DNA of 64,000 nucleotides from Chaenocephalus aceratus. Lineage: Eukaryota; Chordata; Actinopteri; Perciformes; Channichthyidae. Position 1 is the first letter of the stretch. Each line of letters opens with the position of its first letter. A program made the position numbers and the translations under genes. The DNA lies in the NCBI GenBank assembly GCA_023974075.1, contig CM043801.1, forward strand, positions 19,886,819-19,950,818, in the 5' to 3' direction. Shown one piece after another: positions 1 to 21,800 of the stretch. The notes beneath the pieces were generated by a model. The model did not search any database, was not told the DNA's origin, and was given only the letters and a program-made list of their open reading frames with translations.

Positions 1-576
1 CTCAAAGCAATGATATACCTGTGAGTTGGATGTAGAAAAGTCAGAATCAATATAGATGTTTTTATTTTTCAAGTAAATTCAGATTGCACATAGTAAAATA
101 ATGTCAATTATAGTTTCCGTCCAAAATAAACCCATTACTTATAGTGAAAACCACCCTTGAATGATGGGATAGTAGACTAAGAGCTTTAGGAATCCAAACT
201 AAAACATATAATAAGCACTCTGTATCAAGATTGATGCAAAACAAGTGACATTTGACCTTTTTAGAGTAGTTTAGCAAAAGTAAAAACACCTGGGGTCATT
301 TGGGTGCATTATCCATATCTCGGGAACCCATCGGTCGAGTTTGATGATTGACACCTCTTTTGGACCGTTAGAGCCAATAGAATCGAGAGGGAGTTCCTAA
401 ATCCATCTAAACATTACCATTGGTGAATGAGTGATGCGCAGCCAGCATGCCCAAAACCGGAAGCTCTCATACACTCTCGTAGCAGCTATATATGAAAACT
501 AAAGGTTATTGATTATTAGTATATGATGTTAAAGTTGAGTCCCAAAAAAGAGAGATTGCAGCTTTTTTTTTTTTAC

Positions 577-3500
577 CTTCCAGCCAGGAACGTCCTTCAT
601 GAGAATCGCCTCCTCTTCTAGATTTTCCCTCAGCATCCGCAAGATTCTGGCATGAGTGGAAATTAAAATGTTAACTGTTGTAATTGAGGAGAGTCAACGC
701 CATATTAAAAAAAAAAAAATCGTATCGCATTTGTCAGCGAGGCTTTTATGTGTCACCTTCGGTCGGTCTCTGCCTGCATCAGGGGCATCAGAGCTATCCT
801 GGCTTCCATCTCCTCGATCTGCAAGCGCCTGCAATGCACACACGTCACCACTAGTTACAGACTGATTGTGAAATATTACACGCAAACACACTCTTTCACT
901 GTAACATACATTTGAACCAAAAGCAAAATTACAAGAATTACCCTACCTTCTCTCTCTGTTCCAGCTAAAAAGCCTCCAATAGCCAAACACCATGATGCCT
1001 ATGCCAATGCCAAACATGCTATATCCTGTTGATGAAAGAAGGGGTTAGTGACAGTTTAAAGGTCCCCTATTATACTGTTTTTCATTATATTCATCAATAT
1101 AAAGAATCTCTTTACACAGAGGGGACACAGGTTTATGTATAAAAGACGTGAAAGAGTGGATTTTGCATAATAAGTGACCTTTAAAGCAAAATTTGACAGT
1201 TTCCCACAAATCTGAAATATACTTGGTGGTAACAGAGAACAGGGGGGGGGGGGGGGTAAAAAAAGATTAAAGCTAAATGGGTCGCAAAATATAATTTGGC
1301 AGCCGTTAATATATCTGGGCGGCCCACCCAAGTAAAGTCTATGTGTGGGAAACCCTGATTTTATTCATAAAAACAATTGATGTTGGGTTTTAAATGATTG
1401 TTTTCCCAAATGTATTATATGATATTACAAAGTTGGAATAAATTAATCCATTGTACGTTATCTTTAAACTTATAAATGGCATGCAAAACTGACTTTTGGC
1501 TTACACAACCATCATGTAGATAATAGCAACTGAATGGGCTGGTTCGACACGCATATAGACGCAAAATGGTTGTGTTCAAATAATTGTTTGCTCAAGTTGA
1601 ATAGTAGCAAACGTTTTTCAAGTGTTGAAAATAACCTATTCAAGTCAAGTTAATTGAATAATATAATAACAGTTAACCAATACCTACTTTGTAAATAAAG
1701 TAATACATATTGCAAATGTTGGTAACAATTATTAAAGCGTGACGATACGCAGTTTTTTTGTTTCAGGCCTTACATGTAAAAAGCCTTATGACAGTGACTC
1801 ATAGCCAAGCATGAACTCTTTATTCACCAGTTAACCAAACACTTACATTTTCATGTTCATATTAAACAGCATAAGCCTTTACTCTACTAGCTGATAATTA
1901 CAAAGTGCGGAAACCCCTATTCACCAGATAAAAATAACTGCTCAAATAATAATCTGTAACGCTAACAAATGTAATTCTGCCTTTAGAAATGTGTGCACTC
2001 CCAAATGTCTACTTCAGACCGTGTGCATGTCATGTTATTTTTAATTTGAAATTTCTCGCTACGAAGAACGCCGGCCTCGGTAGAATTCCAAGTATGCTGG
2101 ACATTGGAACAGTCCTTCGGCGGCACTTGATGACGTAGAATGCTTGAAATAGTGGCTCAAGAGCAGCCTTCCTCGACAATGAGAAACACCCACTGGCCGT
2201 TTCTCAATGTCGAGTAAACCTGCTGCAGAGCCACTATTTCAAGTATACTACGTCATCGAGTGGCGCCGAAGGACTGTTTAATGTTAAATGCCCAGCATTC
2301 GGCCCCACTCGATGACGTGGTATACTTGAAATAGTGGCTCTGCAGCAGGTATACTCGACATTGAGAAACGGCCACTGTCTAAACTAAATGCTGCCGTGAT
2401 GAAACGCCATATCATGGATTATCAAGGATTATTTCTGAAACAGCACGGAGCTCAAAGGCTTTCTCTCTTGCCGGTTATACCACAAGGTGAGTTCCTTTTT
2501 ATTTCCTGCTTCTTCACACACATGCTCTCCAGTACAGGTTAGCTCTGAGTGTTAGCGATGCTAATGTCAACACCGACCATATTACGTCCAAAACAGTCGT
2601 GCATTGTTTCTGATAGCAACTTTCTGATAGTGCCGTGGGTCCAAATCTCCGATATTACGTCATATCGGACGCAAATCTGGATCAGCTCCGTTGTACCCCC
2701 GTTTTTAGAGATTTGGGTACGGAGGAAAAGAGAGAGGGTTTTTTTTTTTGTATTAGTCCTACTTTGTACTTTTACCCAACTACAATTCAGAGGTTAATAG
2801 TGTACTTTTACTCCACTACATTCATTTTAAAGCTTAAGTTACTTAGCAGATATGGATTAATGATAACAAAATGTAATCAACACTTACAAAATGTGTTCCA
2901 CCTTAAACAGCTGTGATAATCATATAAATACATTAATAATGATGATCAAAACATATAGTATATATTATTCGGAAAATGGCTAATCTGCAAAATTAGTAGG
3001 CCTACTTTTACTTGAGTAAGATTTTGATTGCAGGACTTTTACTTATAACAGAGTATTCCTACACTGTGGTACTTCTACTTTTACTTAAGTACAATATCTG
3101 CGTACTTCTTTCACCTCTGATGTGACTTCCATACTGACGACAGCAAGTAGACCTACTAGTGCAGTGCAAAACCGAAACCTAACTAAAGAAAACATCGTTA
3201 ATATTTTTAACAGAATTTGCGGGGGCAGATTTAAATGTTAACCAGAATAGGCAAATCATGCGTTTAATATTAGGTCTCAGGAATTTCACACAACTGCCTT
3301 AGTCTTGGAAATTAACTTCAACATGAAAAAGAAAGAAAAAAGAAGCTCATGTGTATTTTAGAACATTATAATACAATTGGACTTGCCGGGTGCCCGTGTT
3401 GGCTAGTTATCAAGTAGCTATCATCACTGTCAATAATGACTCTTCAATGTTATTCAGCGACACACTTTTATAATGTACGCTGCAGTCAAACATACGGATT

Positions 3501-3804
3501 GTTTGTTTCCCCATATAGAAAGCATGAAATTAAGACACTAAAAAAACGTTGACATTAAACATTTTACTATATAAAAGCTAAAGTGTCTACCTGACCCGTT
3601 AGCATTAGCCTCTGTTCAGTAAGTAGCAAATGTCCTCTGTCCTGTGCATACTTAACAGCTCGAGTGTGTGGACCTGTATATTTCAATAAATGCGTATGAG
3701 ATGAAAGTACCAGAGAGTCCTCGTTTAGGCAGATTCCTCTTGTAATCAAACGAAGCATATCCTCCCGCAGGAGGCATGTCCTGCTTCACCTTGGACCCCG
3801 CCAT
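577..3804 (-). CDS. ndufa13: NADH dehydrogenase 1 alpha subcomplex subunit 13 (GRIM-19), exons 1-4, 3' end missing
   Basis: This is an accessory subunit of mitochondrial complex I in the inner membrane; the mammalian protein (GRIM-19) also binds STAT3. Four minus-strand coding exons join in phase: 3711-3804, 947-1025, 757-828 and 577-646. Together they give 105 codons, against about 144 residues in the human protein. Residues 1-20 read [20 protein letters not shown], followed by [11 protein letters not shown]. Exon 2 carries the single membrane segment (about residues 33-50, [18 protein letters not shown]) and the basic NRERR stretch. Exons 3-4 form the helical part ([13 protein letters not shown], then [19 protein letters not shown]). 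All donors are GT and all acceptors AG. No final exon with the family C-terminus is readable in 1-560, so it should lie beyond the left edge. The start is the first ATG in a Kozak-like context and matches the family N-terminus. Gene order next to gatad2a fits vertebrate synteny. Confidence 0.95.
1055..1186. mobile_element. Short MITE in ndufa13 intron 1
   Basis: The ends are imperfect inverted repeats (TTTAAAGGTCCCCTATTAT on the left; the reverse complement of the right end reads TTTAAAGGTCACTTATTAT), enclosing about 100 bp with no coding capacity. This is the structure of a short nonautonomous DNA transposon. The family is not identified. Confidence 0.6.
1242..1256 (+). repeat. Poly-G run
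   Basis: An almost uninterrupted run of G lies in ndufa13 intron 1. It is a slippage-prone tract and may be G4-forming. Confidence 0.7.
2060..2385. repeat. Three-armed inverted repeat (foldback element)
   Basis: One motif of about 80-90 bp, centred on TTTCTCAATGTCGAG ... CTGCAGAGCCACTATTTCAAG ... ACGTCATCGAGTGG, appears three times in alternating orientation: minus at about 2060-2190 (diverged), plus at about 2193-2275, and minus at about 2296-2380. The last two are near-identical and form a long foldback around a short spacer. There is no ORF. It is most likely a foldback-type MITE in ndufa13 intron 1. Confidence 0.6.
2745..3120. mobile_element. hAT-like nonautonomous element relic
   Basis: The segment is built of repeated ACTTTTACTY and CTTAAGTA motifs and ends in CTTCTTTCACCTCTG. 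The reverse complement of this end, CAGAGGTGAAAGAAG, resembles the termini of abundant fish hAT-derived repeats. No clear left end or target duplication is visible, so it is probably truncated. Confidence 0.45.
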
Positions 3805-3860
3805 CTTCCTCCGGCCTTCTCCCAAACACGCCGGTGACGTCACTGCAGCACTTCCTCTTC
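3796..3860 (-). promoter_or_regulatory. ndufa13: ndufa13 core promoter with CRE and YY1-like sites
   Basis: A perfect palindromic CRE (TGACGTCA) lies at 3835-3842, about 31 bases upstream of the ndufa13 start codon. The start codon itself sits in AAGATGGCGG, a close match to the YY1 consensus. ETS-like CTTCC/GGAAG cores occur on both sides. CRE, ETS and YY1 sites at or just after the start site are typical of TATA-less promoters of nuclear-encoded mitochondrial genes. The motifs are seen directly; their use is inferred. Confidence 0.55.
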
Positions 3861-3914
3861 AGTCCGGAACAAGCCTCTGCGGCCTCTACCGCCCCCACCG
3901 CTTTATTCTCTAGC

Positions 3915-5160
3915 ACAGGGGTGCCCACACTTTTTTGGCTGGTGAGCTACTTTTGAAATGACCAGCTCACCGGGGTCTACCAACCAAAAATAAAATCCCA
4001 AATTGCAAGGGTTGCTGAATAACATGTTTTATTTATACATGGGATAACTACAATAGGGCTGCAACAAACGACTCATTTGATAATCGATGAATCTATCGAT
4101 TAATGAAACGATTAATCGACTATTCGAACTATTACTGTATGCCTTGCACAATTTCTCAAACGCTCTTATTTAGCCATCAACTTTTAGATTTAGCTTGAGG
4201 TTGTTTTAGGCATGTGGAAACTAACAATGAAGACAATAAAGATGAATACTTGATTCAAAAATACATATATTATTAAATTAACTTAACAAATTGTGAACAA
4301 AATTAACATTGCTTTTTATTTAAATAAAATAAATAATATTTCACATCAAAAGAAACAACAATGTTTTAACAAATCGTATTAAATAATCTGATGACAGAAT
4401 TGTAAACAGAATAGCTGAAACTTTAACAAAATAAATAACTCAGTTACCTCTAATCATTAACCCATGTTTGTATCATTGAGTTAACTCCGTGTGTTGCTGC
4501 TAGCATACCACCTGACGTGAAAACGTTACTCGTGGATGGGGCTACAGAGCTACTAGAAAGACAGTCGAACCCGGTGCATTCCTCCGTCTGAATGTGGTGC
4601 ACTTTTGCTAAATGTTTAGACAAATTGCTCCGCCCTTACATGCTAAACACTCTTGGCAAGGAGCATTGTCCACCTCCAGTAGCGTGGCGTGGGAAAAAAA
4701 TTAGGGGAAGCCAATAATACGTCCTTTCTTTTGGGTCGGGGGTGTGGTGGTCAATGTAATAACGTAACCAGATGAGTGATTACAGCACCCGGTATCATTT
4801 TACACACATTTGTATCATACAGATGCAGGAGTTACACACGCCTGTTATCTAACCGACAGGTCCGCACGCACTCTCCAGCCGAAACTCTAATAAGCATTCA
4901 TTCACAAACTAAATCACGAGACGTTTTACGTCCGATTCGCTCCTTTTTTCCTCGCTGTACACAGCTCCAGTTTGGGCATTGGCCTGTCATCAAATTGTAT
5001 TTGTTGTTGCTGTTGTAGCGGAAGTTTAGTACAATTATGTTTGATTAAATCCTCCAAATCTCCACCCTCCATAATTGCACTTGCTTCAGTTGCTTGCTAC
5101 TTTCTAACGGCGGTGAGAGTGGTGCAGTGGCGCTATCTATCTTCTATCGATTAGATTTAT
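3915..5160. mobile_element. Composite of decayed DNA-transposon fragments
   Basis: This gene-free stretch lies between the ndufa13 promoter and the gatad2a 3' region. It opens with CAGGGGTGCCCACACTTTTT, a hAT-like end. It continues with GGGCTGCAAC followed by several ATCGATTAAT-type palindromic motifs (about 4056-4130), which are typical of another fish hAT-derived repeat. The remainder is AT-rich or unassignable. No intact ORF is present. Family calls are from remembered consensus ends only. Confidence 0.45.
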
Positions 5161-6958
5161 GATTCGAAAATTATAAAAGTAGGGTAGACATGTGGATATG
5201 ATCCGACTGAACAAAACGTGCATTTATCTAACAGGTTCGTTTTCCACTGAAATATATAAATTACTTCTATTCAAAAGCAAAATTAATTATTAGGCAGCAA
5301 AATGCCCCTGTAATACATATATTGCTATATTTAATACTAGTAAATTGTATATGGTGTAAGGTGCATTGTCATGTTGTAAATTGTTCATGAAGAGAACATT
5401 ATGTACTTAATATCCTGTTGGTTCAGTCTGTAAAAAATAATCACACTTCATTAGTTTACCATCAACACCACACGTTGTATGTGTGTATTATGTCAAAAGC
5501 ACACTATATATGTCTCTCTAGGACCTAGGTATTCAAGTAGAAGCATGTCTTATTTCTGTCCATAAGAGATGATTGTACTTAAGTAAATGTATTGTATTCT
5601 AATAATTTATTTTATGGAGAACGTGGAGAAACATTTAATACATTTGTATCTGACCTGCCTTTGTTTATTTTTTGCTAATCAAAATGTACATTTTTCATAT
5701 TGCTTTCTTTTTTTTCTCTTCAGTGTCTCATCAAATTTGGACCATCATTGGAGGATTTGCATTGTTCTGATGTACACTTACCTTATTTGTACATATGGAA
5801 TAGTAAATACCATGGATTTATGGATTACACAAAGGAAGCATGCCATGGTCATATGGGAAAGAGCACTGATTATGTCCCATAAGTGTTCTTTTGTCAATGA
5901 ACTCTTCAACTGGAGTTATATAATCCACACATAATAAATAAGAACAAGTGTTTAAAATGTATATATTTTTTTAATTCTTAGGAACTAGGAAAAAAAGTAA
6001 ACCAAATAACTTTTTTAAGAATTTGTACAATGCAGGTCAAATCAGGAAGCAGATAATGTATGTAATATGGTGATCAGGGGTACAAGAAAAATATCTCGAG
6101 TATTCCAGGCTCTTGGTAGCTGAGATAGTCCCTTTAAAATCGGATTGAGGAATACATGAATTCTGTGTATTGTGATGATTATAGTTCTCCAGAGTGAGCT
6201 CCTTTAGAGTTAGCTTTTTCTCAGCAATGGCAAAACACTTAACAAAATCTTACAATGTTGACATTAATATAAAATAAGCAAATTACAGATGGTAATTACA
6301 AATGAATGAAGCAACAACACCATGCTTCTTCAGCAGATGTGCGAAAGAACAGAGCAGTTAAGGGAAGGCATGCTGTTAAAAGATACCACAATATACTTAA
6401 ATATAATTGAAAAACAAAATAACTTACTGTGAAAACAAAATCAATCAAACCTTTAACTCCAGGGGTGATGTTCCGGATTTTTTTTTTTAGCTCAGTTATG
6501 TTATTTCTGCTCAAAATAAGTGTATTTTGTTAAATGTGAACACTTGGATATAACTATAACCATTCAAGTGTCAAAAAGTCGGGTCAGTTTGACCTACATC
6601 ATGACAGAAAGGGCTTATACGCCCGGAGTACTTTTTTTTTTTTAAATCAAAGTACTATTATATAAACACCCAGTCTGGAGGATAGAAGTACCCAGTACTC
6701 CTTCAAGTATAAGCTTTTTCTATGACCCAGTCAAATCCAAATTGTTTCTGCACAATTACCAAAGAACAGCAAATCTCAAAATAAACAACAGTAAATAACA
6801 AAACTAAAACAACAATCATACAAAAAGGTAAGGAAGGAACGGTTCTTCACTTTGAGAGATTGTATTTGCTTAACAGTCCTCCGGGGGTTGCTGTTGGCCA
6901 TATTATTGGAGCTAAGGAACTTGCTCAAAAACAAAGCAGTACTATAGTACTGTTTAAT
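5161..6958. other. AT-rich gap and gatad2a 3' UTR/downstream region
   Basis: No coding exon is recognised here. The part nearest 6958 must hold the gatad2a 3' UTR (minus strand). Minus-strand AATAAA words occur near 5605 and 5665, but no poly(A) site can be chosen with confidence. Confidence 0.4.
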
Positions 6959-15085
<8,127 letters not shown>

Positions 15086-17439
15086 CCCCTGCAGATATGA
15101 GAAAAATGTTCATTAATATGTTATCAAAAAAGGTAACAGAACTAAAGAAGACAGGCTATTTTCTTGGAGAACAATCTTAAGCGTGCTTGCTTATGCTGAT
15201 AAAACCAGGTGTAAACACTGTAAATAAGAAAAATGGTAAATGTGGAATGCAGTGGAAATGTCAGTTGGGATAGTATTTAAAGTCTTACTTTAGAGAAACC
15301 AGCAATGGTAATATAATTATTCATTTTACAGAAAGTTGCATTGGGATTCTGGGCTTATCATTCAAAACATCTAAACAACACCAACTTGGCTGAACTGTAG
15401 AGCACACAGGGTGACTGAGATGGCCTTTATACAAAGCATGTGGGATTTGGAAAGTCATGTGACCAAGATGTTGACTCAATTATCATTTAAAAACACACAA
15501 TTATGCAAATGTAAGTTTAAACCGAACATCAACGATGGTGAAAAAAGATGGGAGTAAAAAAAGATTAGCGTTCTCTCAGTAATTACTCAATGTTCAGTGC
15601 AAAACAAATCAGAGGATCGCTTGAATGCAACAACAGGATCTTTTGAAAGAGAGGTAAGAACAAATGCTGCAAGGAGACACTTTCAACAGCTGGAAAACAT
15701 CACAACAATAAAAAGGGACTTGGGGCAATATTCATAATTAACTGGAGCATGAATTTTGTTAAAATGTTCACATCAACCCATGAAACATGTGTTTTAATTA
15801 TTATATGTGTGTACAAGTGATATCATCTTTTTTAATGTAATTCAAATAGCTTGTGTGGAGCGTTTCTTTCCTTGAGTCAGGCACCAAAGAGCACTAGATC
15901 TATTACTGTCTGATATCCCCCTGTACAACAAATTCAATCCCACCAGATGTTGACATGCCAGCTGAAGTGGAGATTGACAGATACAGCTGCTCGTTCTGTC
16001 TAACACGTACAGGTTAAAAGGTGCTCACTCACAGATGTGCACCAGTACATGGTACGTGCTGACACACATTATCACTGCAGTGGCTGCTCTGAATCCCTCT
16101 GACCATACATGATTCAATACTCAATACATGAACCATAATAGTGTTTATGATGGCGTTTTTTATGTTATTAACCTTTTTATCATAAAGACACCATACGTTT
16201 ATCTGCACAAAAGGCCACTAAAAGAACTGTGTACTATTAATAAATCAGTGGCATCATATTCTACCTGGAAACTTCTATCAACTGATTGTGTAAAATGTGT
16301 TATTTGTACGTCACATGATACGATAGGCTTCTGTTGAGTGTAAACATGGATGTAAAGTAGTGGAAAAAAGGCAATCTTAGTTTCTCAAAGTCAAAGTTGA
16401 TGTCAGTCCAAAACTCAGTTTATATGATATAAAACCAAGAAAACCTGACCATCTCTATATTTGAGGGGCAGAGAAATTCATTTTTTTTTCGCAAAAACAA
16501 TTATATCAAATGTATAAATGGATTGATCTATTATCAAAATAGTTGCTAAATATCTGTCTATTGACTAATAGATTAGTTTACTAATAATTGTTGCAGATCT
16601 TCTACTTACGTCTGGATAGAAAAGTGTCTGTATCATTAACAGTTGGTGAAACACCCTTTCAATGACAAATCACTGACAATTTTCAGAGTGTCGTGACTAT
16701 GTTTATCCTCAGCTATTAAAGTTACTAAGTCACTTCAGAAATGACTCGCGTTCGAGATGTTGAAGGATCAAGAAAAAAACTATTGAGATAGAGATGAATT
16801 CTATTGTGCAGGTATAGGCACTCTTTGAGATTACGTTGGCCATTATTAAATGTAAGAGCTAAACGCGTACTGGCACATATAGCATGCTGTAAGAGAAGAC
16901 CTGGGTTCAAAGTTCAGAATCTCATGCAGAAAGCCCTAGTGACATTGAGGGACCTACTCAGACCGCCGCTATTTACTAGTCGACCGCGTAGAATAAACAC
17001 AGCAGTGCAATGTCGTGCATTATATCCATGCATGGATGTCACAGAATCGAGGGCCAGTCCTGCCAAGTCCGCTGAGGCCCTCAGTCCGCACACCCATCCA
17101 CTACAGGAAGCTATGGTTCTTTGGGGGGAAAGAAGGATTACAATTAACCCTCACAACCTACTACTTCTCACTGTACACCCCCCCCCCCCCCCCTCCTGTT
17201 CTCAGAATAGTTATGGCGGCGAGCATAAAGCACACCGTGTCCATGATGTACCCAAACACACTATACATAGAGAGCCATAATGCATTGTGCAGAGGAATCT
17301 TCTGATAACACTAAGCTGACTAAGTTTGTTTTATTTAAATACTCTGACATCACTGAGACACATATGACATGACCCTTCCCAGGATTCAGTGGGACTGGGA
17401 CACAAAGCACTTTCCCTGATAACTGGTTTAAACCGGTTC

Positions 17440-17491
<52 letters not shown>

Positions 17492-20400
17492 TTGTGTGTG
17501 TGACAGAGAGAGAAGCTGAAGCTGCTTTTAACCCTTCAGGTGCTGGAGCAGAAGCTTCATCAGTGATGGCCATTACGCAGCGTGTGTGTGCTGCAGACAA
17601 CTGTGACGGCATCACTCAATCAGATGCATAAAGCTGTGAAATGATGCTGGGGTAAGAATTTAGACACGCCAACACCCCCCTGCGCCCCCCACCACCCCCC
17701 ACACTGACCCTATCTTTGCAACAACAGATCTGTATGGCTGACAGGTTTCATGGCAGTTTACACACATTTCCATCTAGCCCCCCCCCCACACACACACGCA
17801 CGTACTTATGGTTGATCGAACGCTCGTCGCTCACCCACCCAAGAATTTGACGTCATATGCAACCAGTGCAAATGCTCTAAAGGCAACTAAAACTGGAAGG
17901 AAAAACATCTTCTTTACACCTTTATTCAGTCTATGTACATAAAGTTAACACACATATGTACACTAACAAACACACATAACAGGGAAAAGAGCTACGCTGT
18001 CCAATTTAATATTGTAATATTTTCATGAAGGTTTCATGGTACGGTTATAAAAATGATCTCGCTTCACAATATTATCCTGATAGTTAAATAAAATGGAAAA
18101 CCTCAATAAGCATATAACAACATTGTAAAGAGATAAATGTACAGTGTGGGAATGGTGATGTGTCCATACGTTTGTTTTGCCGTAACTCCAGGGTTTTACT
18201 TTTTGACTCCAACGTGTGTATCTTAGCTTGCAACTAGCTACGTAGTCCTCTGCGTTTGCTATCCGTAACTCTGCCTGCTAGACTCACTCAGCACAGTCAC
18301 TTATCTCCCATATTCTCCGTAGCCGCCACAATTGCCTCAAATCTTGAAGAAAACTGTTTTCATGGAGCTCAAAGCGGCCAGTATTGCCCCCCTCATTCAC
18401 TCCTTCAAGTCTAGTTTCCACCTTGCATGTGGTATTCTTTCAATCTCAGATGCTTACACACTTTGCTCTTCTCTTTGCTCTATTCACCGGTTTTCGACAT
18501 CCCAACATCCAGATCCACACTCTCTACAGTTTTATGTTGCAAATTCGAAGATTTTTTGTAGAAATTGTTGCAGTTTAAGCTGTGTGAGTCACGTCTTCCC
18601 ACGCAAGTTTGTAACCAATTTTTATCATAGCAATAGTTTTGCATCAGCAGGATTTTTTTATGACCTACGCATTATTTCTCTGCACGCAGTTGAGTCTTCC
18701 ATTATAGGAAAGAATGTACATCCTGAAGAAATATTTATGTAAAGCAGGTTTGAAATGCACACAAACGCGCCATGATTTGAACTTTAAATGCAAAAAAAAC
18801 TGATTAATCCTTTAATCTACTGCAGCTTTCAAAAGTAACTTCAGTGAAACAAAGTTTATGTCTGGGGGCAAATGTGTACTGACAAAAAACTACGTAAATA
18901 TGGTTGCTTATAAACATTGCATGATTTTTGCAATCATCTTGCATGTCTTGTGTCTACTTATTTAAACACAGTCTAAGGTCTGTTTTCATTCATTGATCCG
19001 GCCACGTTAACAAAATGTCCTCAAGGCTTCTCATGTTACAAACTCTATTTTTTTAATCTTATCATTAAGTTATGAGTTATGAGTTATGAGTTAATAACAT
19101 GTGTTAGATTTCTTAACTAACAGCATGTTAACTGTAGAAACTGCTACGTTTTTTTGTTTAAAAAAAAGTCTTTGTTTTTACTTTATCATTATTGCTTTGT
19201 GTAGATAAGACTTTTAAACATTATTAAACTCAATCCTCTGATTAAGACTTGCAGTGTAATTACATCACAATAATTACCCCCATATTATCATATTGCATAG
19301 TGCAAGTGGCAGAACACTTTAATATGGTATCAGGTTGCTGCCACTATCCGGGTAACGCTCAAACTTAGAGTTTCTGCTGAGTGTCTTTCCTCCTGCCCTG
19401 AGGTGGTTATTTATCTTGTCACTCATGGATCATGTCAACCATCACTCACTCAGTAAGCCTTCATTTAGGCTGGCGGGCTCACTTTCAAACATCATCGATG
19501 TCTGTGGCTACACATACAGTATGTGTTCAGCATTTTATTTACCCACTGGCAGACCTTTAACCTGGGAAAATATATTTCTACATTGCGCAAGGTTTTCAGA
19601 ACACGATGCACCCACACAGTCACATTACTTTGTAGAACTGCTGCACCGGCAAAATACTCTTATCAATTATATGCTTGTGTCTGCCAGAATAGCAATTACT
19701 AGTGATAATTGTCTCAAAGTATTAATTAGTAACAAAAAAACGTATACAATTATTATGAAGCTGATTAGTGGTTGCTTCATGAAATACCTCTAAATTCTTG
19801 ACAAGTCAGAGCTTTATGCAGCAACAAACACCTCTGTACATAACAAAAGGGCAGAAAAAAGCAATTAGACAGCAAATTACTACCTATATATTTGATGAAG
19901 TCATGGAGGCTTGACTAAACAGCTGCCCTGTGACCCCTGCAGTCATGTGCAGCAGCTTAAATTGTGGCCAGCAGATGACCCTTTCCAGAACAGTGGCTGA
20001 TTCCACAACTACACTAGGTCAGTCTTCTGTGTGATCACTGGAACAGTGCTTTCTGGAAACAGAAGTTTCTGAACAATTTCTGAGTCACTCGCTGTTGTCA
20101 TTGTAATATTATCAATACAGTCACTCTGGGGTGGATAAGTCTCCCTGTGGATGTACAACTTCAACACTTTGTAGTGTCAAACCAAAGCCTTTTCCTTTCT
20201 TTGGACCAGTGTTAGTCAACTCCTTCTCTAAAGGCAACCTGCATTTTGTTCACAGTGACAGGTCATAAACAATGCAACTGATTGTTAACATGCAAACAAC
20301 ACTTTACAGGGCCTTTGTTCACATGAACAACTGACTGTTTATTCCAGATCTCCACAAAGAGGCAATAAAGTCTCCCAACAGTAATCACTTTACCAGTCTT

Positions 20401-21800
20401 TATAGCAGGCACAGTACTTGATTTAAAGTGTTGATGTGCACAGGTCCTAATTAACCAAAGCTTACTGACAAGTATGCTAAAGATCTTTAAAACAAAGTGG
20501 AGATAGAATCAGCAACAACTTTGATAATCAACCGTTTGCTTACTCTTCTAAAGGAAGCTTAATATTTTTGATTCTGGAGTGTTTTGGTCAGACATAACAG
20601 GACATTTCCTTTGACTGGTAAATCAAGAAAGATCACAATCTCCTGTTCTTTCAATAAATCAGACAGTTAATTGAGAGGATAATGAGCAGATTAAGCGGTT
20701 AAGACAGTCATGGTAAATTGCAGCCTTAACAAAAACAATACTTTCTGAAATCTTTAAATGTAGCAACAATACATTAATATCTTCCTCTTTTGTTATTTGT
20801 CTGATTATTTGCCAGGCTACTTCAGTTCAAAGTTGTAAACCAGATTATTATTACTGTCACCTAGAAGGCAGTTGATTAATATATCTGATAACAGAACAGA
20901 TATGATGTAATAAGACCTTAATAAATAGCAATACATGTATCCAGCATTTCGTCTTGATCCACATCACATTTAACAACAGTGGCCATGCCTTCACAACACG
21001 CACAATGCTGCATGGGCTACTTGTCAACACCGCGAGTCTGTCATAACAAATATATTAAAAGCTTTTAGGGTCCGAGTGCAACAATAAGTAAATAAGTATC
21101 AGGTATAATGTCAAAAATATATAGTTTTGTCCCAAAATTAAAGCAAACTGGTAAGGTTCTGATGGCTGGGAATGTGTGTGCGAGTGTGTTTGTGTGCCTG
21201 TCTGAGCGAGACAGAGAGGGAGTGTGTGCGGTGTGTGTGAGAGAGTGTGTGAGTGTGTGTGTTCAGCTTTAAGATGAGGAAGACTACGGTTGTCACAGAG
21301 AAGTCGGAAGATTAGCTACCAGATAGCAGAACCAACACTGGTGCCAGGGGGCTTAAAGCGAGCAGCAGCGTCCACCATTAACGTTACACCACCACCACCA
21401 CCAAATAACACCAGCCAAACCACAGTCAGCCCTTTAAAAACTAAACCCAGCCCACACTACAGCGCAACTAGCCGTTTTTTTTTTAATGTTGACAGAGGAG
21501 GTGTTATTAGTTAGCGAGCTAACGTGAGCTAACATCGACACAAACAAAAACACGAAGCCACTTTATCTTATTTCATCAACACCACCGGCTGTCACACACT
21601 TAAAGTTAAAGTAGTAAAAACTCCTGAAGGCGGTACTATTCAACATGACCCACACCAACACCAGAACCGAGCCCGGACCCTAAACCCTGGCTGGCTTCAC
21701 CCCCCGATGCGGGACACCCATCTGCCTCAAAAAGCGGGTACAAACTTTTATCTTTCAGCCGTAAAAGTGAGGCTGTGAGAGGCTCACCGGGACTGTTTAC
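15086..21800 (-). other. gatad2a: gatad2a first intron (5' UTR intron)
   Basis: The acceptor CTGCAG ends at 15089, so the first coding exon begins only three bases before the ATG at 15085. The upstream donor proposed at 21799-21800 implies an intron of about 6.7 kb. Its content is AT-rich sequence, C-runs near 17178-17193, 17688 and 17780, and a GT microsatellite. No second gene is recognisable. Confidence 0.6.
17442..17502 (+). repeat. (GT)n microsatellite
   Basis: A GT run with a short TATTT interruption, in the gatad2a 5' intron. Confidence 0.95.

Noticed and set aside
1..560. Search for the last ndufa13 exon
   Set aside because: No minus-strand frame shows the expected family C-terminus, so the exon is taken to lie outside the window.
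16804..17280. 158-codon plus-strand ORF, with a GGGTTCAAAG word resembling a tRNA B box
   Set aside because: No recognisable domain, and the ORF crosses a poly-C run. No A box or cloverleaf can be built around the B-box-like word.
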